A stretch of DNA of 40,142 nt, taken from contig JAYRSE010000027.1 in NCBI GenBank assembly GCA_041920275.1, forward strand, positions 1 to 40,142, written 5' to 3'. Position numbers and translations under genes: made by a program. Below, piece after piece: positions 23,178-31,170 of this stretch (position 1 is its first letter; every line of letters begins with the position of its first letter). Source of the stretch: UBA12088 sp041920275. GTDB lineage: Bacteria; Patescibacteriota; Minisyncoccia; Phycocordibacterales; UBA12088. The notes beneath the pieces are model-generated. The model did no database searches and was not told where the DNA came from. It was given only the letters and a program-made list of their open reading frames with translations.

Positions 23178-25190
23178 TCACTTCGGACCGATATATGTTT
23201 TCCTTTCCTTACTCATTTCATCGTACCAATGCCTCACAGAACCACCGATAAGCAAGTCGAAGAATGTCTCGAGAGAATCGCGCATCTCCTCCGGACTTTC
23301 CTCACGCAAGTGACCAAATGCAGAACCTGCGACATACGCTTCATACTCCATCAATTCAATAGGCATTCCCGGGAAATGTTTATTCTGCCCTGCATGAATG
23401 ATCTCGTGCTCGAGAATACCAAGCCACCTTTGATAGTCATCGAGAGTATCTTTTCCCAAACCTATCCCGATTCTTTTTGTGGCACTGTCATGTAGGCCCC
23501 CGGCATAGCCATGCTCCTCAAAATAACTCCCGAACTCCATTGGAGATCGAATGGCTATCCCGTACTCTTTCGCCCTTGCGCGCAGAATGCGCTCATACTC
23601 GACCGGCGCATCAAACCGCATGGTTCTTTCAGGTAGACCGTATTTTGCCCGTATTATTTTTTGATCCTGTGTAAGCCTCTCTACAACTACATCAGGATTT
23701 TCCAGTGATAAGCCGGTCACATATTCGAGAAGTCTTCCACCAGATGTCTCACGAGATGCAATAGTGGCATCTGTCTCCGCATCCTCCGGTATGCGGTATT
23801 CTTCATCGTCGACAGCGTTCGAAGTCGGCAAAGACGCCTCAGGGGTAGAAATAATTTTTTCACCATCACCTGCTTCAGACACTCGTCCTTGCATATCGTC
23901 CACAAACACCGGCTGCGCTTGCTCCGGAGTATGCTCGAAATCCGACACGGTGCTGGTTTCATCTTGCACGCGGACTACTGCGCCTTTTTCTTGTGTGTGG
24001 AGTTCCTCACCAAACGTATCCGCATCAGGCGAATCTGTTTGAAGAGTTTCAGTGGACATCGAAACATCGTGCCACTCCCCACCTACACGATCCTCTTCCC
24101 GCATGGTAAACACGGTCTCAGTCGCTTTCTCCTTTTGCGCATAATAACGCGCTTTTTCCGGAAATCGCCCCTTGAATATTTTTACCGCTTCTTTATGGGG
24201 ATCAAGACCGAGACGTTGTTTGTACAATAAATCGTCGTCGCTCTTTGAAGAACGTGCCATTTCAAGACACGCCTTATAGTCAGGGTCCTCCTCAAGTGCC
24301 GAAGGTACAGCGAAGGTAGACCTATCCGCTTTCTCCAAACCCAGAAGCTCTTCTTGCCGTTTGGAAATGGCATGCGCCTGCTCTTCATAGTATTTCGCCT
24401 TTTCTTCCAACTCATTCCCACGACTTATCACACGCTCAAGCTCGTTTTCTATGTCCCCTCTTCCGCGCGAATCACCTTCATAGGATGCAAGCTCTTTTTC
24501 GAGCCTGTCCCGTGCAGATATATTGCGTGTCACTGATGCACGGTATTCATTGATGGATTTCTGTGTCCACCTGATTTGTTCCCGCACGTCACGTATCGCA
24601 TGTTCGCGCTTCTGTTCTCGTATAAAATCCTCTATAACCCGCTCGTGAGATTCTTGTGGGTGGGTATCAAGTTGCTGCTCCAGCCTTCTGCTATCGATCC
24701 CGTGTTGTAAGCGTGCAATGGTATTTCGTACGTCCGGGATGCGATACTGATAATCCACAGCCCGCGAATCCTGACCGAGCTCCTTTTCAAGTATGGTCTC
24801 TGCCTGCGCCAGAGCACCGTGTAAACGCGCCATTTCAGGATCACTCGGAGCACTTGCTATTTCACCGTTTTCACGCAACCCAGCATCTATTGACCTCGAC
24901 ACAAAACCAAATCGCTCGGGACTCTGCACTACATCGCTGTAAGGAAACGACCCTCTTGGTGTCGTCACGCAACCTCGCTCATCCATCACACGGTATGCAT
25001 TCTCCAAATCTTTCCCCGTTGGTTCGGCAACTTCTGGGAGACTGAACGCAGTACCCAACTCCGGAGTGATCGACATTGATTCAGCGATAGTAGGTGCGGT
25101 CGCCCCATAGTTTACCTTCTCATACTGACCCAATTCAGTTGCTGGAGTGGTGGGAGGTGTGATACTTTCATCATTCAGCCCTTCGTTCAT
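23178..25190 (-). CDS. Large coiled-coil protein with C-terminal HEXXH metallopeptidase-like domain (670 aa)
   Basis: No signal peptide or transmembrane segment is seen. Residues 1-120 are polar with low order. Residues about 120-290 form long charged helices with heptads (coiled coil), e.g. E-N-E-L-E-R-V-I-S-R-G-N-E-L-E-E-K-A. Residues about 360-490 form an acidic, S/T-rich linker. The C-terminal domain contains H-E-I-I-H at 595-599 followed by E-L-M-E-Y-E-A-Y (612-619), a layout like a zincin (HEXXH plus a downstream Glu). Substrate is unknown; it could be a self-acting or secreted effector or a structural protein. Base composition is visibly AT-richer than the flanking genes. The ATG follows TGGTAATAT by 6 nt (leaderless). 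Confidence 0.7.
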   Translation of the reverse strand: MNEGLNDESITPPTTPATELGQYEKVNYGATAPTIAESMSITPELGTAFSLPEVAEPTGKDLENAYRVMDERGCVTTPRGSFPYSDVVQSPERFGFVSRSIDAGLRENGEIASAPSDPEMARLHGALAQAETILEKELGQDSRAVDYQYRIPDVRNTIARLQHGIDSRRLEQQLDTHPQESHERVIEDFIREQKREHAIRDVREQIRWTQKSINEYRASVTRNISARDRLEKELASYEGDSRGRGDIENELERVISRGNELEEKAKYYEEQAHAISKRQEELLGLEKADRSTFAVPSALEEDPDYKACLEMARSSKSDDDLLYKQRLGLDPHKEAVKIFKGRFPEKARYYAQKEKATETVFTMREEDRVGGEWHDVSMSTETLQTDSPDADTFGEELHTQEKGAVVRVQDETSTVSDFEHTPEQAQPVFVDDMQGRVSEAGDGEKIISTPEASLPTSNAVDDEEYRIPEDAETDATIASRETSGGRLLEYVTGLSLENPDVVVERLTQDQKIIRAKYGLPERTMRFDAPVEYERILRARAKEYGIAIRSPMEFGSYFEEHGYAGGLHDSATKRIGIGLGKDTLDDYQRWLGILEHEIIHAGQNKHFPGMPIELMEYEAYVAGSAFGHLREESPEEMRDSLETFFDLLIGGSVRHWYDEMSKERKTYIGPK

Positions 25191-25196
25191 TTCTCA

Positions 25197-25205
25197 ATAT
25201 TACCA
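25197..25205 (-). promoter_or_regulatory. Extended -10 of the 670-aa gene (leaderless promoter)
   Basis: Minus-strand TGGTAATAT, 6 nt (tgagaa), then ATG at 25190. Confidence 0.65.
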
Positions 25206-25222
25206 CACACCAGCTATTCACA

Positions 25223-25245
25223 AACAAAAAAACCTCGTGGAGGTT
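25223..25245 (-). terminator. Intrinsic terminator downstream of rpmB
   Basis: Minus-strand AACCTC-cac-GAGGTT followed by a T-run (TTTTTG). It lies 31 nt after the rpmB stop and just before the promoter of the 670-aa gene. Confidence 0.75.
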
Positions 25246-25266
25246 CTCGTTACTCGTTACTCGTTA
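25246..25266. repeat. Three tandem CTCGTTA heptamers
   Basis: Perfect tandem triplication of CTCGTTA followed by a partial CTCGTA, between the rpmB stop and its terminator. Confidence 0.7.
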
Positions 25267-25275
25267 CTCGTACGA

Positions 25276-25518
25276 TTATAGTAATCCCGCCTTCTTGAGG
25301 GTCTTGTACGCGCCGTTCTTGTGGATGGTCTTGAGCGCGTTCGTGGAAAGCGTGAGGCGTACGGTGGTACCAAGCTCGGGCACGAAGATTCGGCTCTTCA
25401 CCATGTTCACCTGACGACGCACCGTTCCGCACGGGTTGAACTGCGTCGCGCGCGTACGGTTGCTGTACCTGCCACCGACGCTCGACTGCTTATTCGTGAT
25501 AGGACACACTTTCGCCAT
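25276..25518 (-). CDS. rpmB: 50S ribosomal protein L28
   Basis: 80-aa large-subunit protein. Starts MAKVCPITNKQSSVGGRYSN, has the conserved N-R-T-R-A-T-Q-F-x-P (family SHSNxxTKRxxxPN-like) region and ends T-I-H-K-N-G-A-Y-K-T-L-K-K-A-G. The ATG at 25518 fits the family start; -10-like TGGTACCAT lies 12 nt upstream, leaving a very short leader. It is divergent from the site-2 protease gene. The last 12 codons are duplicated at 22680-22715, suggesting that this 3' end is an integration target. Confidence 0.95.
   Translation of the reverse strand: MAKVCPITNKQSSVGGRYSNRTRATQFNPCGTVRRQVNMVKSRIFVPELGTTVRLTLSTNALKTIHKNGAYKTLKKAGLL
25286..25321 (-). repeat. rpmB-proximal copy of the putative attachment repeat
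   Basis: 36 bp within the 3' end of rpmB, identical and in the same orientation as 22680-22715. An element inserting here would leave rpmB intact, as seen. Confidence 0.75.
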
Positions 25519-25629
25519 ATGAGTTGCCCTATGGTACCATATATTACGCGGCATGCAAGCACTGCGACACCCGACGCACACGGTGCGTCCGACACCGCCG
25601 AAGATCATTTACCCTATTCCCAACAGAGC

Positions 25630-26274
25630 ATGGACCCGTTCATCATTTTCTATATCATCGTACTCATTTTGAGCATCATCCTCCACGAGGTCTCGCACGG
25701 GTTTGCTGCGGAGTGGCTGGGCGATCCGACCGCTCGCCTGAGCGGTCGCCTCACCCTGAACCCCCTCCCTCACATCGACCCGCTCGGCTCGATCATCATT
25801 CCCGGGTTGCTCGTGTTCACCCACGCACCGTTCTTGTTCGGCTGGGCGAAACCGGTACCCTACAACCCCTACAACCTGCGCAACCAAAAGTGGGGTGAGG
25901 CGATCGTCGCAGCCGCAGGCCCGGGTGTGAACATTCTCCTCGCCCTCGGCTTCGGTTTCCTTATCCGCTTCGGGGGGGACGCCCTTTCCCCCGCATTCGT
26001 TTCGCTTGCGAGCATAATCGTGATCGTGAACATCATGCTCGCCATCTTCAACCTGCTTCCTCTCCCCCCACTCGACGGCTCCAAGGTGCTGCGCTCCCTG
26101 CTTCCCTACCGCGAGAACATGGCGTTCCAGCGGTTCGAGGCGCTGCTCTTGGGAGGTGGTTTCCTCATGATGTTCCTCGTGGTCTTTTTGGTGTTCCAGC
26201 TCCTCAGCCCCGCCATTCATCTGGCGCTCTCCTTCCTGTTCGAGCTCATTACCGGCATACCTTACCGCCTCTAA
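25630..26274 (+). CDS. Site-2 protease family membrane protein (M50)
   Basis: 214-aa intramembrane zinc metalloprotease. H-E-V-S-H-G (HEXXH) lies in the first helix at about residues 19-24, with a conserved G-D-P-T-A-R and G-R-L-T-L-N-P-L-P-H-I-D-P-L-G-S motif after it. The second metal-ligand segment N-L-L-P-L-P-P-L-D-G-S-K (NxxPxxPLDG type) is at about 138-149. Four to five hydrophobic helices. This is the short minimal M50 type without PDZ domain common in bacteria. The start at 25630 fits the family; its promoter region is shared with divergent rpmB. Confidence 0.9.
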   Translation: MDPFIIFYIIVLILSIILHEVSHGFAAEWLGDPTARLSGRLTLNPLPHIDPLGSIIIPGLLVFTHAPFLFGWAKPVPYNPYNLRNQKWGEAIVAAAGPGVNILLALGFGFLIRFGGDALSPAFVSLASIIVIVNIMLAIFNLLPLPPLDGSKVLRSLLPYRENMAFQRFEALLLGGGFLMMFLVVFLVFQLLSPAIHLALSFLFELITGIPYRL

Positions 26275-26378
26275 GGCACTGGTAAAAAGACGCCGCTCGT
26301 ACAAGCACCGTTCCGTGCTTCACACGGAACCATGCAAATTCGCAGAATGCCACACCTTGCATGGATGTCAATTTGCTG

Positions 26379-26384
26379 TACACT
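26379..26384 (+). promoter_or_regulatory. -10 element of clpP
   Basis: TACACT, 9 nt before the clpP ATG at 26394; no Shine-Dalgarno between. Confidence 0.55.
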
Positions 26385-26393
26385 AGGCTGCAT

Positions 26394-27002
26394 ATGCAAG
26401 AAAGAACAACACTCGCCCCACAGGCAAACCTCGTCCCGATGGTGATCGAAAAGACCCAATACGGCGAACGAGCGTACGATATTTACTCGCGTCTCCTCAA
26501 GGACCGCATCCTTTTCGTCACCGGCCCGATCGAGGACTACACCGCGAACCTCGTGGTCGCGCAGCTGCTCTTCCTCGACGCCGAGGATTCAAAGAAAGAC
26601 ATTCAGCTCTATATCAACAGCCCGGGCGGCTCGGTGACCGCCGGCCTTGCGATCATCGACACCATGAACCACATAAAGAGCGACGTCTCGACCGTGTGTG
26701 TGGGTCTCGCCGCGAGCATGGGCTCGGTCATTCTTTCGGCCGGCGCCAAAGGCAAGCGCTACGCACTTCCCAACAGCGAAGTGATGATCCACCAGCCGTG
26801 GGGCGGCGTGCAGGGCCAAGCGACCGACATCGAGATCACTGCGAAACACATCCTCGCCACCCGCGACCGCTTGAACAAAATGCTCGCCAAGAACACCGGC
26901 CAAAAGCTCGAGCAGATCGAAAAGGACGTCGACCGTGACTTCTACATGACCGCGGAGGAGGCGAAGAAGTACGGCGTGGTGGATCAGGTGTACAAAGCGT
27001 AA
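26394..27002 (+). CDS. clpP: ATP-dependent Clp protease proteolytic subunit
   Basis: 202-aa serine peptidase that forms the barrel of Clp proteases. Catalytic Ser in A-S-M-G-S (about 108), His in M-I-H-Q-P-W-G-G (about 123) and Asp in K-D-V-D-R-D (about 168), with the full family core (Y-I-N-S-P-G-G-S, G-A-K-G-K-R-Y, Q-G-Q-A-T-D-I-E-I). The ATG at 26394 is 9 nt after a TACACT -10, giving a leader of only a few nucleotides; the upstream in-frame ATG at 26361 precedes the -10 and was rejected. No clpX is adjacent. Confidence 0.96.
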   Translation: MQERTTLAPQANLVPMVIEKTQYGERAYDIYSRLLKDRILFVTGPIEDYTANLVVAQLLFLDAEDSKKDIQLYINSPGGSVTAGLAIIDTMNHIKSDVSTVCVGLAASMGSVILSAGAKGKRYALPNSEVMIHQPWGGVQGQATDIEITAKHILATRDRLNKMLAKNTGQKLEQIEKDVDRDFYMTAEEAKKYGVVDQVYKA

Positions 27003-27131
27003 GAGCCATGCGGAAGAACGAGGAATGAGTACGTGTGGAGCGAGCGAAGTGCGGCCGAAGGGTCGCGTTTCGTTTTCAGCGATACACCCGTGAGCACGGG
27101 AGTATACGCCAAGCACTCCACACCCTGCTCG

Positions 27132-27140
27132 TGGTACACT
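27132..27140 (+). promoter_or_regulatory. Extended -10 upstream of the DUF2177 gene
   Basis: TGGTACACT, 18 nt before the ATG at 27159. Confidence 0.5.
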
Positions 27141-27158
27141 GTCCTTACCGGCACCCAT

Positions 27159-27566
27159 ATGTCTTTTTTGCAGCTCACCCTTACGTACCTCGCCACGATA
27201 CCGATCTTCCTTGCGGTCGATGCGCTCTGGCTTGCCACCATGGCGCCCCGCTTCTATCAAGCGCACATCGGACACCTCTTGGGGCCCGTGCAGTGGGCGC
27301 CGGCCGCGCTCTTCTACCTTGTGTATATCGTGGGCATCGTGCTGTTCGCCGTCACGCCGGCGATCGAAGCGCGAGCGTGGTGGCTCGCGGCCGGCTTCGG
27401 TGCGATATTCGGTTTCATTGCCTACGCGACCTACGACCTCACCAACCAAGCCACCCTCAAAGACTGGCCGCTCATGGTGACCTTGGTCGACCTTGCGTGG
27501 GGCACGTTCCTCACCGGCACCGTTGCAACGCTCTCGTATCTGGTCGCGATGCGGTGGATCGTGTAG
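27159..27566 (+). CDS. DUF2177 family membrane protein
   Basis: 135-aa protein with four predicted transmembrane helices. Family-like features: L-A-V-D-A-L-W-L near the first helix, Y-L-V-Y-I-V-G-I-V-L-F, and the conserved G-x-x-A-Y-A-T-Y-D-L-T-N-Q-A-T segment, followed by L-V-D-L-A-W-G-T. Function unknown. Probably co-transcribed with the DUF1295 gene that starts 39 nt downstream. Confidence 0.8.
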   Translation: MSFLQLTLTYLATIPIFLAVDALWLATMAPRFYQAHIGHLLGPVQWAPAALFYLVYIVGIVLFAVTPAIEARAWWLAAGFGAIFGFIAYATYDLTNQATLKDWPLMVTLVDLAWGTFLTGTVATLSYLVAMRWIV

Positions 27567-27605
27567 TACGACCCGCACTACGAGACTGCCGGAACGACTC
27601 CTCCC

Positions 27606-28409
27606 ATGAACTGGCCACTTCTCACCTCTCACCTCGGCATCACCCTTGCGATCATCATCACGTACGTCACCGCGTGGTTCATTGTTGCGCTCATTCGGAA
27701 ACGCAATGACCTCGCCGACATTGCGTGGGGACTCGGCATCGCCACGGTCGGAGCAACGGCGCTCATACTTGCCGGCATCGAACACCTGCGCCTCGCGCTC
27801 GCCGCACTCCTCGTGCTTTTGTGGGGATCACGTCTTTCGTACCACATCTTCAAACGGGTGCGCGCACATACCGAGGAAGATTATCGCTACGCACAGTGGC
27901 GCAAGGAATGGCGGTACTTCCGCTTTCGGAGCTACCTGCAGGTGTTCCTCCTCCAAGGTGTCCTCATGATCGTCGTGGGTTACCCGCTCGTACACATGAG
28001 CGCGAGCGCCAACACCCCCCTTTCCCTGCTCGACGGTGTGGCGGGAGCGACCTGGCTTTTCGGCTTTGTCTTCGAGACCGTGGGCGACCGACAGCTTGTA
28101 CGCTTCATCAAGAGCAACCCGCAGCCGGGAGCGGTGCTCGACTCCGGCCTCTGGCGGTACACCCGACACCCCAACTACTTTGGGGAGGTGACGCAGTGGT
28201 GGGGTATCTGGATCTTCGCCCTTGCGACCCCGTGGGGGTGGATGGCCGTCATCGGACCACTTACGATCACGCTCCTCATCATCAAGGTCTCCGGCGTTCC
28301 GTTGCTTGAAGCCAGGCTCATGCAAAACCCCGCATACCGTGAGTACGCAAGGCGCACCAGCATGCTTGTGCCACTACCTCCGACCGTTCTCACACCTCGC
28401 TCAGATTGA
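27606..28409 (+). CDS. DUF1295 / steroid 5-alpha-reductase-like membrane protein
   Basis: 267-aa integral membrane protein with six to seven helices. The C-terminal half has the hallmark G-L-W-R-Y-T-R-H-P-N-Y-F-G-E (about 178-191) with W-W-G-I-W after it, as in DUF1295 and related reductases or isoprenylcysteine methyltransferase-like enzymes. The substrate is unknown. Together with the DUF2177 gene it forms a two-gene cluster often seen side by side in bacteria. Confidence 0.85.
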   Translation: MNWPLLTSHLGITLAIIITYVTAWFIVALIRKRNDLADIAWGLGIATVGATALILAGIEHLRLALAALLVLLWGSRLSYHIFKRVRAHTEEDYRYAQWRKEWRYFRFRSYLQVFLLQGVLMIVVGYPLVHMSASANTPLSLLDGVAGATWLFGFVFETVGDRQLVRFIKSNPQPGAVLDSGLWRYTRHPNYFGEVTQWWGIWIFALATPWGWMAVIGPLTITLLIIKVSGVPLLEARLMQNPAYREYARRTSMLVPLPPTVLTPRSD

Positions 28410-28469
28410 ATACGGTTTTCCGAAGATGCCGAGGTGCAGCCGGGCACTGTAGGCGTTTTTGCATTTTTC

Positions 28470-28478
28470 TGGTAGGAT
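28470..28478 (+). promoter_or_regulatory. Extended -10 for tRNA-Gly
   Basis: TGGTAGGAT, 32 nt before the mature tRNA 5' end. A kinase gene follows the tRNA by 10 nt and may be read from the same promoter. Confidence 0.5.
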
Positions 28479-28510
28479 GAGCGTACTGCGGAAGGTAATA
28501 CCGCAGGTAT

Positions 28511-28581
28511 GCGGGTGTCGTTCAATGGTAGGATGCGACTCTTCCAAAGTCGAGACCCGGGTTCGATTCCCGGTACCCGCA
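28511..28581 (+). tRNA. tRNA-Gly (anticodon TCC)
   Basis: Cloverleaf by eye: 7-bp acceptor stem (GCGGGTG / TACCCGC with a terminal G-T), anticodon stem CGACT / AGTCG closing loop CTTCCAA (anticodon TCC), T-arm CCGGGTTCGATTCCCGG, discriminator A. CCA is not encoded. Confidence 0.93.
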
Positions 28582-28591
28582 CAACACACTT

Positions 28592-29122
28592 ATGTCAAAA
28601 CTCATCATGGGAATCGGCATTCCCGGATCCGGCAAAACGAGTGCGCTGAAACCTTTTGCCGAGAAAAATGGCTATATGTATGTATGTGCCGACGATATAC
28701 GCGCGGAGTTGAGCGGTGACGCAAGTACACAATTGCCACCGAAAAAAGTGTGGGGTATCGCCTATGCACGGATAGCCGACGCACTTGCAAGAGGCACTTC
28801 GGTTGTTGTGGATGGCACGTTTGCAAAACCGGCGGATCGCGACTCACTTCTCACCTTTGCTCGCAAACATGGAGCAACACGCGTAGAAGCGATATTCGTC
28901 GACACACCACTTGAAGTTGCCCTTAAGCGCAACACTCTGCGAGACCGCATCGTGCCCACCGGCGTCACTCAAAACATGCACGACCTGCTGCGCACACGTC
29001 CACCGGATATTACCGACGGTTTTGATGCTGTTTTTGACCTCGATGAACATCATGCGATCAAACACGGCGTAACACTGCATGAGGGAGAGCCTCTTTACAA
29101 AGAATTCAAACGCGTTCGATAA
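28592..29122 (+). CDS. P-loop kinase, polynucleotide-kinase/zeta-like (AAA_33)
   Basis: 176-aa soluble ATP-binding protein. Walker A G-I-P-G-S-G-K-T at about residues 8-15; C-A-D-D-I-R-A-E-L follows (substrate-side DDIR as in Pnk-like kinases), then V-V-V-D-G-T-F near 70-76 and an R-N-x-x-R-D-R lid-like segment. Substrate cannot be told from sequence; nucleic-acid or small-molecule kinase are both possible. No antitoxin gene is adjacent, so a zeta-toxin role is not supported. The ATG begins 10 nt after tRNA-Gly. Confidence 0.8.
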   Translation: MSKLIMGIGIPGSGKTSALKPFAEKNGYMYVCADDIRAELSGDASTQLPPKKVWGIAYARIADALARGTSVVVDGTFAKPADRDSLLTFARKHGATRVEAIFVDTPLEVALKRNTLRDRIVPTGVTQNMHDLLRTRPPDITDGFDAVFDLDEHHAIKHGVTLHEGEPLYKEFKRVR

Positions 29123-29207
29123 CACACCGCACCCTCGTCCTGCGGCATCTTGTCACTTCTTATCCAACACGACCTTGACCACGGAGAAAAGGTGAGCGAT
29201 CCTGTAT

Positions 29208-30638
29208 ATGCCCCGTCACACCCTCGGCCTTCACCTCTTTCGGCGCGACTTGCGGCTTTTCGACAACACCGCGCTCCTGCGTGCGCTTGCGGAATGCGAA
29301 CGAGTGATCCCCGCATTTATATTTGACTCACGACAGGCGGATCCGAAAAAGAACCCGTACTTCAGCAAGCGCGCTTTCGCTTTCATGATCGACTCGCTTC
29401 ATGAGCTTGACGGAGAGCTTCGTAAAAAAGGGAGCCGGCTGTATGTCTTCGAGGGTGAACCACACAAAGTCGTGGCACAGCTCATCGAGAATGATCGCGT
29501 GCAGGCGGTATACGTAAACGCCGATTACACCCCCTTCTCTCGTGCACGCGACGAAGCGCTCGTGCAGGTGTGTGAAAGACACCAAGCGACTTTTGTATCT
29601 TGTGAGGACGCGACGCTTTCCTCCGTTACCACACTCGCTACACAACAGGGAAAACCCTACAGCATCTTTACACCTTTCATGCGCAACGCGATGACCCATA
29701 CGGTACCTGCACCGAGGAGGAATATGCACAGCAATTACTATCGCGAGACGCTCGTGACACCGAGCATGGCAACCCACCTCTCACACAAGACCACACCCCT
29801 CACCCCAAGCCTCTCCCAGAGGGAGCGGGAGCCATTGGGGCGAAAGGGTGCGCTTGTAATACTGAAAAACACCGCATTCATAAGCGAGTACAAACACACA
29901 CGCGACCTGCCCGCGGTGCACGGCACCTCTCGCCTCTCTCCGCACCACAAGTTCGGCACCGTTTCCATACGCGAAACGTATGCCGCCGCACGCGAGTACC
30001 GCGGGGAAGGAGCGCAACAATTCATCGCCGAGCTCTATTGGCGTGACTTCTACTACCACATTGCGTATCACTTTCCGCACGTCTTCGGGAAGAGCTTCCT
30101 CCCGTGGGGCGACCGCATCACTTGGTGTGACGACCCCGTTTCCCTTACCGCATGGCGGAGGAGTGAGACCGGCGTCCCCATCGTGGACGCCGGCATGCGC
30201 GAGCTTCTTGCGACCGGCTGGATGCACAATCGGGTGCGCATGATCGTCGCCTCGTTCCTCACCAAGAACCTCCTTGTCGACTGGCGCGAGGGCGAGCGGT
30301 ATTTTGCACAACATCTCGTGGATTACGATCCCGCAATGAACAACGGCGGGTGGCAATGGTCCGCCTCCGTGGGTGCGGACCCGCGCCCGCTTCGCATCTT
30401 CAACCCATATACCCAAACACAGAAGTGCGACCCGGATGCGGAGTACGTCAAACGATGGGTGCCCGAGCTCAAAGAAATCCCCACCCACCTCCTCGTGGAT
30501 GGCAAAGAGCGCGACTTTTCCGCACTTGCGCCCGCATATCCCGCCCCGATCGTTTCCTGCCGCGAGTCCTACCATCGCGCACGAGAGGCGTACGCGGCCG
30601 CAAAACACACTTGGCACACGTCGAAGGGAGAAGAATAG
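29208..30638 (+). CDS. phrB: Deoxyribodipyrimidine photolyase
   Basis: 476-aa light-driven DNA repair enzyme (cryptochrome/photolyase family). The N-terminal antenna domain begins L-H-L-F-R-R-D-L-R-L-F-D-N-T-A-L and the C-terminal FAD domain has G-T-S-R-L-S-P, W-R-D-F-Y-Y-H, W-M-H-N-R-V-R-M and W-Q-W-S-A-S-V-G-A-D-P-R-P-L-R. A REP-like palindrome is translated in frame as about 17 extra residues in the interdomain linker (from about residue 197). The reading frame is intact, so the enzyme is probably still made. No close -10 at the usual leaderless spacing; an AAGGTGA purine stretch lies about 14 nt before the ATG. Confidence 0.92.
   Translation: MPRHTLGLHLFRRDLRLFDNTALLRALAECERVIPAFIFDSRQADPKKNPYFSKRAFAFMIDSLHELDGELRKKGSRLYVFEGEPHKVVAQLIENDRVQAVYVNADYTPFSRARDEALVQVCERHQATFVSCEDATLSSVTTLATQQGKPYSIFTPFMRNAMTHTVPAPRRNMHSNYYRETLVTPSMATHLSHKTTPLTPSLSQREREPLGRKGALVILKNTAFISEYKHTRDLPAVHGTSRLSPHHKFGTVSIRETYAAAREYRGEGAQQFIAELYWRDFYYHIAYHFPHVFGKSFLPWGDRITWCDDPVSLTAWRRSETGVPIVDAGMRELLATGWMHNRVRMIVASFLTKNLLVDWREGERYFAQHLVDYDPAMNNGGWQWSASVGADPRPLRIFNPYTQTQKCDPDAEYVKRWVPELKEIPTHLLVDGKERDFSALAPAYPAPIVSCRESYHRAREAYAAAKHTWHTSKGEE
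29797..29848 (+). repeat. REP-like palindrome inserted in frame in phrB
   Basis: Nested inverted arms: CCCT (29797-29800) with AGGG (29845-29848), CCCCAA (29803-29808) with TTGGGG (29835-29840), and CTCCC with GGGAG around 29813-29824. The peptide L-T-P-S-L-S-Q-R-E-R-E-P encoded here is the well-known translation of REP-type intergenic repeats. It sits in the linker just before the G-R-K-G-A-L segment where the conserved FAD domain begins. Confidence 0.75.
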
Positions 30639-30690
30639 TGCAATCGGATGCGGGGGGTACGAAAACACATACGAGCTGTGACGACGTTAT

Positions 30691-30711
30691 GAAAAGCCCC
30701 GAGGAGGGGCT
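30691..30711 (-). terminator. Intrinsic terminator of the 105-aa membrane protein gene
   Basis: Minus-strand AGCCCC-tcctc-GGGGCT followed by TTTTC, 26 nt beyond the stop at 30738. Confidence 0.75.
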
Positions 30712-30737
30712 GTGCCGTTGAGTCGTATCCGCGGCCC

Positions 30738-31055
30738 TTACTCGAATACGGGCACATCGGAAATTTCCGCACCGGAGTGTATGGTGTCCAACACCTCACG
30801 TGCGACCGCTGGCACATCAACACGTTCGGTGACACTTACGGGCGCGCGCTCTTGTTCGTCCTGCGGATACGTGAGGGCTGCAGACTCAACGACTTCGGAT
30901 GCGGATACAGGAAGATCGCTCACCGTGTAGACCGATGCCACCTGACCTTCCTCACCGAATGAATACCATGCCGCAAACACGCCGCTCACTATCAACAACG
31001 CACTGCATGCACCGAGAAAATAGAGTGCCGGAAACATCCGTTCGTACGACTTCAT
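30738..31055 (-). CDS. Hypothetical single-pass membrane protein (105 aa)
   Basis: A short basic N terminus (MKSYERM), one transmembrane helix at about 8-30, then an acidic, V/S/E-rich extracytoplasmic tail ending S-D-V-P-V-F-E. No family recognised. The ATG at 31055 is fixed by TGCTATAAT 6 nt upstream, and a terminator follows the stop, so it appears to be a monocistronic gene. Confidence 0.65.
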   Translation of the reverse strand: MKSYERMFPALYFLGACSALLIVSGVFAAWYSFGEEGQVASVYTVSDLPVSASEVVESAALTYPQDEQERAPVSVTERVDVPAVAREVLDTIHSGAEISDVPVFE

Positions 31056-31061
31056 ACGAAT

Positions 31062-31070
31062 ATTATAGCA
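31062..31070 (-). promoter_or_regulatory. Extended -10 of the 105-aa gene (leaderless promoter)
   Basis: Minus-strand TGCTATAAT, 6 nt (attcgt), then ATG at 31055. Confidence 0.7.
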
Positions 31071-31170
31071 CACAAATGAATGTAACACAAAAGCACGCAC
31101 ACCCGAAACCGAACATACCGAGCTGTCGACACCGGGGACCATCGAAGGGAACCGCGAGATGCCCCTGCAA

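Noticed and set aside
22650..23186. 13-bp match CATCTCACTTCGG at both 22652 and 23174
   Set aside because: A 13-bp repeat is expected by chance several times in 40 kb and it does not align with element boundaries.
28592..29122. Zeta-type toxin of a toxin-antitoxin pair
   Set aside because: P-loop kinase features are present but there is no adjacent antitoxin-like gene; it follows a tRNA.
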